Origin: CAZGAH01 sp964523295
GTDB taxonomy: Bacteria; Desulfobacterota; Desulfovibrionia; Desulfovibrionales; Desulfovibrionaceae
Length of the DNA stretch: 10,636 bases
Direction of reading: 5' to 3'
Assembly (NCBI GenBank): GCA_964523295.1
Contig: CAZGAH010000117.1
Span: 1 to 10,636, forward strand
Positions 6,955-10,636 of this stretch are shown here, one piece after another. Numbering within the stretch: the first letter of the stretch is position 1; every line of letters begins with the position of its first letter. Both the position numbers and the translations under genes were made by a program. The notes beneath the pieces were generated by a model. That model did not search any database. It was given only the letters and a program-made list of their open reading frames with translations, and was not told where the DNA came from.

Positions 6955-8947
6955 TCAGAGTAGCTGTTTGCCCCTTTCCTCCAACACCGCGAGCTCCTGT
7001 TCCAGTCCGGCCATGCGCTCGAGCAGGGTCTCGCTCAGGGTTCTGGTTTCGTCGTAGGTCTTCAACAGGGCCGTGCTCCGCGCGGTGTCGGCAAAGACGT
7101 CCGGATCGGCCAGGTCGCGCTCGATGGCGGCCAGGTCGTCGAGCACTGTTTCGAGCTGCTTTTCCAGTGCATTCAGGGCGTCCTGTTTCGGTTTGCGCTC
7201 GCGATAGAGCGTGTTGCGCAGCTCGGCCTGTTCGCGTTTGCGGCGTCTGGCGCCGTCGCGGTCGCTGTCCGTTCTGAGCGAGAATTCCGACTCCGCTGCG
7301 GGCGAGTCGGTTGACGGAGGGGGCGTCGCGGAGGCCGTGCTGGCGGCCTCGCGTCGCCAGCGCTCGTAGGCGGCGAAGCCCCCGTCATGCACGGTCAGCC
7401 CGGTCGCTGAAAGCGACCANNNNNNNNNNGGCGGCCCGCTCGATCAGCCAGCGGTCGTGGGCCACGAGCAGCATGGCGCCGCTGAAATTCTCGAGCGCCT
7501 GGATCAGGGCCTCGCGGCTTTCGAGGTCCAGGTGGTTGGTGGGTTCGTCCAGCACGAGGAAGTTGGCCTTGGACAGGAACAGCGAGGTCAGGAGCAGCCG
7601 GCTCTTCTCGCCCCCGGAAAGCTCGCGCACGGGTCGGTCGAAATAACCCTGCCCGAGCATGAACAGGCCGAGCACGCTCATGAGCTCCTCCTCGGTCAGG
7701 CGCGGATCGCTCAGGCGGCGAATTTCGGCGAGCGTGGACTTGTCCGGGTCGAGGATCTCCAGCTGATGCTGGCTGAAGTAGGCCATGCGGGTGCCCGATC
7801 CGCTTTCCACGCGCCCGGAAGACGGAATGAGCCCGCCCTGCACCAGTTTGAGCAGGGTGGTCTTTCCGCAGCCGTTCGGGCCGGCCAGGGCGATTTTCTG
7901 GCCCCGGTAGATGGAAAAGGTGAGCGGCGGCCAGAGCGGCTCGCGGCCTTCGTGCGCAAAGGCGAGATCCACGACCGAGAGCACGGTCCTGTCGCCGCGG
8001 CCGGGTTCCGGCCACTTGAAATCCAAGGTCTTGCGCTTCGGCTCCGGGGCGAGCCCGGCAAGCTGCTTTTCGAGCTTTTCCGCGTGACGCCGCTTGCTGG
8101 AGGCCTGCCTGGCCTTGGTGGCCTTGGCCTTGAAGCGGCGGACGAAATCCATCTTTTTGTCGATTTCGTCGCTCAGCTTCTTGGCCTCGCGCTGGCGCTG
8201 CTCCTCGAGTTCGACCTGCCAGGCCAGGAAGTCCGCGAACGAGCCCCTGCGGAACAGCGGACGGCTGAAGCCCAGAAACAGCACGTGCGTGCCGACGTTA
8301 TCCATGAACACGCGGTCGTGCGCGACAAAGACGAGCACCCCGCGATAGTCCTTGAGAAAGGCCTCCAGCCACTCCACGGCCTCAATGTCCAGATGGTTCG
8401 TGGGCTCGTCGAGCAGGAGCACATCCGCCCCGGCCACCAGCACGCGCGCGAGCTTGGCCCGCTCCCGCCAGCCGCCGGAAAAGGAGGACAGCGGAAGCGT
8501 GTGCTCGGCCAGGGCGAAGCCCAGGCCGCTGAGCACGGCATGGGCGCGCTGTTCGGGATTATACCCGTAGACCTGCTCCAGTTCCGCGTGCCGTCCGGCC
8601 AGCTGCGCGAGGGCGGCCTGGTCGTTCGTGGCCGAGGCCCGTTCCCAGTCCTGCCAGAATTCGGCCCACGAGGGCAGCACCTGAAGCACCCAGTCGAGCA
8701 GGCCGGTGCGCAGGTCGTCCTCCGCCAGCTCCTGGGCCACGTAGCCCAGCCGGGCGCCGCGCGGCAGCAGCACCCGTCCGCTGTCGGGCGCCTCCGCGCC
8801 GGCCAGGATCTTGAGCAGCGTCGATTTTCCGGTCCCGTTGGCGCCGACCACGGCCAGACGCGTTCCCGAATGCAGCTCCAGGGAGAAATCCCGCAGCAGA
8901 TCCCTTCCGCCGAAGGATTTCGAAAGCTCGTGCAGGGTCAGTTTCAT
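6955..8947 (-). CDS. ABC-F family ATPase (Uup/YheS-like), interrupted by an assembly gap
   Basis: ABC-F proteins are soluble twin ATPases without a transporter partner. They act on the ribosome (translation factors, antibiotic resistance, ribosome rescue). First domain: Walker A GANGTGKST (35-43), signature SGGWRERAKL (157-166), Walker B VLLLDEPTNHLD (176-187), switch VAHDR (208-212). A charged linker (about 240-305) connects to the second domain: GPNGCGKTT (356-364), LSGGEKSR (443-450), FLVLDEPTNHLD (463-474), VAHDRW (495-500). After the N run the frame resumes at WSLSATGLTVHDGGFAAYERW, followed by a charged C-terminal coiled coil (about 110 residues, LETVLDDLAAIERDLADP) like that of Uup-type members. 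Total length is about 660, normal for the family. Start is ATG 8947; no good ribosome binding site is seen. Frame upstream to 10093 is shadow of the PilZ gene. Function beyond the family is not predictable. Confidence 0.93.
7420..7429. other. 10-base N gap inside the ABC-F gene
   Basis: Ten N residues fall between codons reading WLIERAA and WSLSATG on the minus strand. Joining the two halves in frame needs a missing length of a multiple of three, such as nine bases (three residues, a typical size at this point in ABC-F proteins). The N count of 10 is therefore a placeholder. It makes one gene look like two frames, 6955-7392 and the longer minus frame upstream. Confidence 0.85.
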
Positions 8948-9023
8948 GCGGAACGTCCGGAACGAGCGGTCGGTACAAGCCGCCTGAGGGGACGGCCGGG
9001 CAGAGGCTGTCGTCGATTCGGCA

Positions 9024-9053
9024 TTGACTAAAATCCTTGATGCGTTATATACT
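9024..9053 (+). promoter_or_regulatory. strong sigma-70-like promoter for the zinc-ribbon/PilZ gene
   Basis: TTGACT (9024-9029) and TATACT (9048-9053) are separated by 18 bases, close to the sigma-70 consensus. Transcription would begin near 9060, leaving a leader of about 230 bases before the ATG at 9291. That leader excludes the most upstream in-frame start (TTG 9024), which lies in the -35 box itself. The divergent ABC-F gene shares the interval (8948-9023), but I see no equally good minus-strand promoter. Confidence 0.6.
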
Positions 9054-9176
9054 TTTCCCCGGGCTGGCATCGGATACGGCGTGAGGCATACCTGCGCCGC
9101 ATGGCTGACTTCCGGCGTTGCCGCAGGCCCATGGCCCGCCCTTCGCCCCGTGGGTGTACGGCAGATGCGCGACGCG

Positions 9177-9359
9177 GTCAAATCCCGGCGCGAGCAGGCC
9201 GGACGCCAGGTCTGCTCCGGCTTCGTACCCGACGCGGGAAGCCCTGTCCGCGCGGGAAGCCCTGTCCGATTGATAAGGCGGTCGCTGGTTATGGCAACGA
9301 ATTCCACTCCCCGATTTCCGGTCGATGCGCAGGGCATGGCCTCCTTGCGCTGCCCGCAT
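9177..9359 (+). repeat. first copy of duplicated leader plus gene start
   Basis: This stretch is repeated at 10472-10636. The leader part (9177-9290) matches 10472-10567 at about 80 percent after removing the extra 18-base unit. The coding start (9291-9359) matches 10568-10636 at 64 of 69 bases. The matched unit marks a tandem gene duplication including upstream sequence. Matching begins at GTCAAATCC in both copies. Confidence 0.88.
9233..9268. repeat. perfect 18-base tandem duplication in the PilZ-gene leader
   Basis: The unit CGCGGGAAGCCCTGTCCG occurs at 9233-9250 and again, without change, at 9251-9268. The second copy of the leader at 10472-10567 has the unit only once (in diverged form), and the length difference between the two leaders is exactly 18 bases. 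The duplication therefore arose after, or was lost since, the gene duplication. Confidence 0.85.
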
Positions 9360-10406
9360 TGCGGACAATCCGCCACCATGAACGTGATCATGCTGCAGGG
9401 GCAGGACAGGATCATGACGATACCATGCCGGTGCGGCAAACAGTATACCGCATGCTTTGATTTTTCCGCTTCCCTGCCAGGTACGGTAGCGGCCAGAGCC
9501 ACCCACGTGAACCCTGCGCCGGTCAAGTCCGCGTTCTCGCAGCCCGGCGCCAGGCCTGGCACCACCGGCGGCTCGTCTGGCAACGAACACAATGACGATC
9601 TGCCGGAGATCGAAGCCGAGCCGGTCGCCGACGCCTCGCCCCCACGTTCCTCGTCCCCGGCCCTGGCGACTCCGGGATCTTCGGAGCTGTGCGTGCCGGT
9701 CTTCCAGGTCGACGACGCCGGCAAAGCCACGGTCATTTGTCCAACCTGCGGCTTCTCCAGCACCATGCAGGTGCCGTTCGTGCTCGCCCCGAAGCAGATC
9801 GTGAATATTGAGTGCCGATGCAGGACCTGTTTCCGCTGTCGCTTCGAGTTTCCGGCCTTGTTGGACCCGAGCCGGCGCCAGCCAGGCGAGATATTCCCGT
9901 TGCGGCCGGGCGAACTGGCCGGGCTGGAGACGAAACTCTTCCACGCCAACGACGAGGGCAAGGCCACGATTCTCTGCCCCAGGTCCGGGTACTCCAAACA
10001 GCTCGACGCCAGGGCCGACAAACGGCTGGCCCACCCCATGGGTTTTTTGTGCCCCTGCGGCGAAATCATCCGTTTCCGTATCGAGTTCCGCAAGAGCTAC
10101 CGCAAGCGGGTCAATCTGTCGGGCGAGTATACGAACCTGCGCCGGCGAAAAAAAGGCTGGATGTACATCAAGGATATCTCATTTGGCGGTGTAGGATTCA
10201 TGGCCCAGATCGATCCCGACGAGCAGAAGGACCATGGGATCAGCCCCCAGGACCTGCTGGAACTCTCGTTCTGGCTCGACGACCGGCTGGGCACGGAAAT
10301 TCTTCGCCGTGTCGTCGTGCGCTTCGTGCGCGATAATTGCATCGGGACCCAGTTCAGCGAGAGACGCGCCCACGACAAGGAACTCGGTTTCTATCTTATG
10401 GCCTGA
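9291..10406 (+). CDS. triple zinc-ribbon-like PilZ-domain protein
   Basis: A 371-residue soluble protein with two parts. Residues 16-270 contain three modules of the form CPxCG-x21-CxC. The cysteine sets are C21/C24/C46/C48, C150/C153/C175/C177 and C229/S232/C254/C256. The distance from the second to the third position is 22 residues in all three modules. The third module has Ser in place of the second Cys. A Pro/Ser/Gly-rich linker (about 70-135) separates modules 1 and 2. The C-terminal part is a PilZ domain with RKSYR (267-271; RxxxR motif) and DISFGG (295-300; DxSxxG), the two c-di-GMP contacts. It is probably a c-di-GMP receptor with metal- or nucleic-acid-binding modules; that role is inferred. 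ATG 9291 has only a weak ribosome binding site, and an in-frame ATG at 9165 is an alternative start. It is divergent from ABC-F and followed by a paralogue. Confidence 0.88.
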   Translation: MATNSTPRFPVDAQGMASLRCPHCGQSATMNVIMLQGQDRIMTIPCRCGKQYTACFDFSASLPGTVAARATHVNPAPVKSAFSQPGARPGTTGGSSGNEHNDDLPEIEAEPVADASPPRSSSPALATPGSSELCVPVFQVDDAGKATVICPTCGFSSTMQVPFVLAPKQIVNIECRCRTCFRCRFEFPALLDPSRRQPGEIFPLRPGELAGLETKLFHANDEGKATILCPRSGYSKQLDARADKRLAHPMGFLCPCGEIIRFRIEFRKSYRKRVNLSGEYTNLRRRKKGWMYIKDISFGGVGFMAQIDPDEQKDHGISPQDLLELSFWLDDRLGTEILRRVVVRFVRDNCIGTQFSERRAHDKELGFYLMA

Positions 10407-10471
10407 AGGATAGGGCCAGGCCGAATCGGACCGGTTTGCGAGCCGGATAGAATGGCATCCTGCCACCCCCT

Positions 10472-10636
10472 GTCAAATCCGAGCGCGGGCAGGCCGGGCG
10501 CCAGCTCAGCTTCGGCGTCGTACCCGGCGCGGGAGCCCCGGTCCATGTGACGAGGCGGTCGCTGGTCATAGCAATGAATTCCATCCCCCGATTTCCGGTC
10601 GACGCGCAGGGCATGGCCTCCTTGCGCTGCCCGCAT
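10472..10636 (+). repeat. second copy of duplicated leader plus gene start
   Basis: Second copy of the unit at 9177-9359, separated from it by the body of the first PilZ gene. The leader has one 18-base unit instead of two. The window ends inside this copy, so its full extent is not visible. Confidence 0.88.
10574..10636 (+). CDS. start of a tandem zinc-ribbon/PilZ paralogue (cut by window end)
   Basis: The visible 21 residues, MNSIPRFPVDAQGMASLRCP plus H, match residues 3-23 of the preceding protein almost exactly and end inside the first CPxC motif. The codon matching the first gene's ATG is ATA here, and the third codon has become ATG (10574-10576), so the start has probably moved by two codons. 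The spacing to the previous gene's stop is 167 bases. Its own copy of the leader (10472-10567) lies upstream. No sigma-70 box as good as that of the first gene is seen between 10407 and 10470, so it may be read through from the first gene or use a weaker promoter. The rest of the gene, including any PilZ domain, is outside the window. Confidence 0.75.
   Translation, partial: MNSIPRFPVDAQGMASLRCPH

Noticed and set aside
4989..7277. Plus-strand open frame of about 760 codons across the phosphatase and SGNH genes
   Set aside because: GC-rich antisense shadow of three well-supported minus-strand genes; the translation has no recognisable domain.
7457..9031. Plus-strand open frame of 524 codons opposite ABC-F
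   Set aside because: Antisense of conserved ATPase motifs; a usual by-product of high third-position G+C.
9024..9290. Extended 460-residue version of the PilZ protein starting at TTG 9024
   Set aside because: The TTG is the first part of a near-consensus -35 box, so it would lie upstream of the transcript start.
8948..10093. Minus-strand N-terminal extension of the ABC-F protein up to 10093
   Set aside because: It is the antisense shadow of the PilZ gene; ABC-F homology begins exactly at the ATG at 8947 (MKLTLHELSKSFGG).
10431..10446. Hairpin (CCGGTT / AGCCGG, loop TGCG) just after the PilZ stop
   Set aside because: Six-base stem with one wobble pair and no T tract after it; too weak to call a terminator.
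1..10636. CRISPR array, tRNA or rRNA genes
   Set aside because: No regularly spaced repeats, no tRNA-type T-arm pattern and no rRNA-like sequence were found by eye.

Overview
This window looks like a GC-rich, Gram-negative, sulfate-reducer-type bacterium, probably Desulfovibrionales or a close relative. That placement is an inference. It rests on the style of the TPR protein, the 107-residue small protein and the zinc-ribbon/PilZ protein, and on the high G+C at third codon positions. No rRNA or other direct taxonomic marker is present.

Layout. Positions 1-2160 are a graveyard of mobile DNA. It holds the 5' part of an IS66-family tnpA whose 3' end is replaced by foreign sequence, a small antisense ORF at that junction, a reverse-strand DDE transposase with an internal deletion, an AT-rich spacer, and a frameshifted gene remnant of unknown function. 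Positions 2426-3605 carry two apparently intact chromosomal genes arranged tail to tail: a TPR protein (+) and a small uncharacterised protein (-). The minus gene's likely terminator lies inside the end of the TPR gene. Positions 3606-4313 are a mostly AT-rich gap that ends in the C-terminal remnant of an IS630-family transposase.

Positions 4379-8947 are a minus-strand run read in the order ABC-F ATPase, PP2C-type phosphatase, membrane-anchored SGNH-like protein, WrbA quinone reductase. Gaps are 55, 39 and 70 bases, so the genes may be co-transcribed. The ABC-F gene is broken only by a 10-base run of N, which is an assembly artefact and not a biological break.

Divergent from ABC-F, positions 9024-10406 hold a strong sigma-70-like promoter, a leader of about 230 bases and a 371-residue protein. 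That protein has three tandem CPxCG...CxC modules followed by a c-di-GMP-binding PilZ domain. About 170 bases after its stop, the leader and the start of the gene are repeated (10472-10636), so the window ends inside a tandem paralogue. This zinc-ribbon/PilZ tandem array is the most distinctive thing in the window. Linking it to the phosphatase/SGNH/ABC-F run as one signalling system would be speculation.
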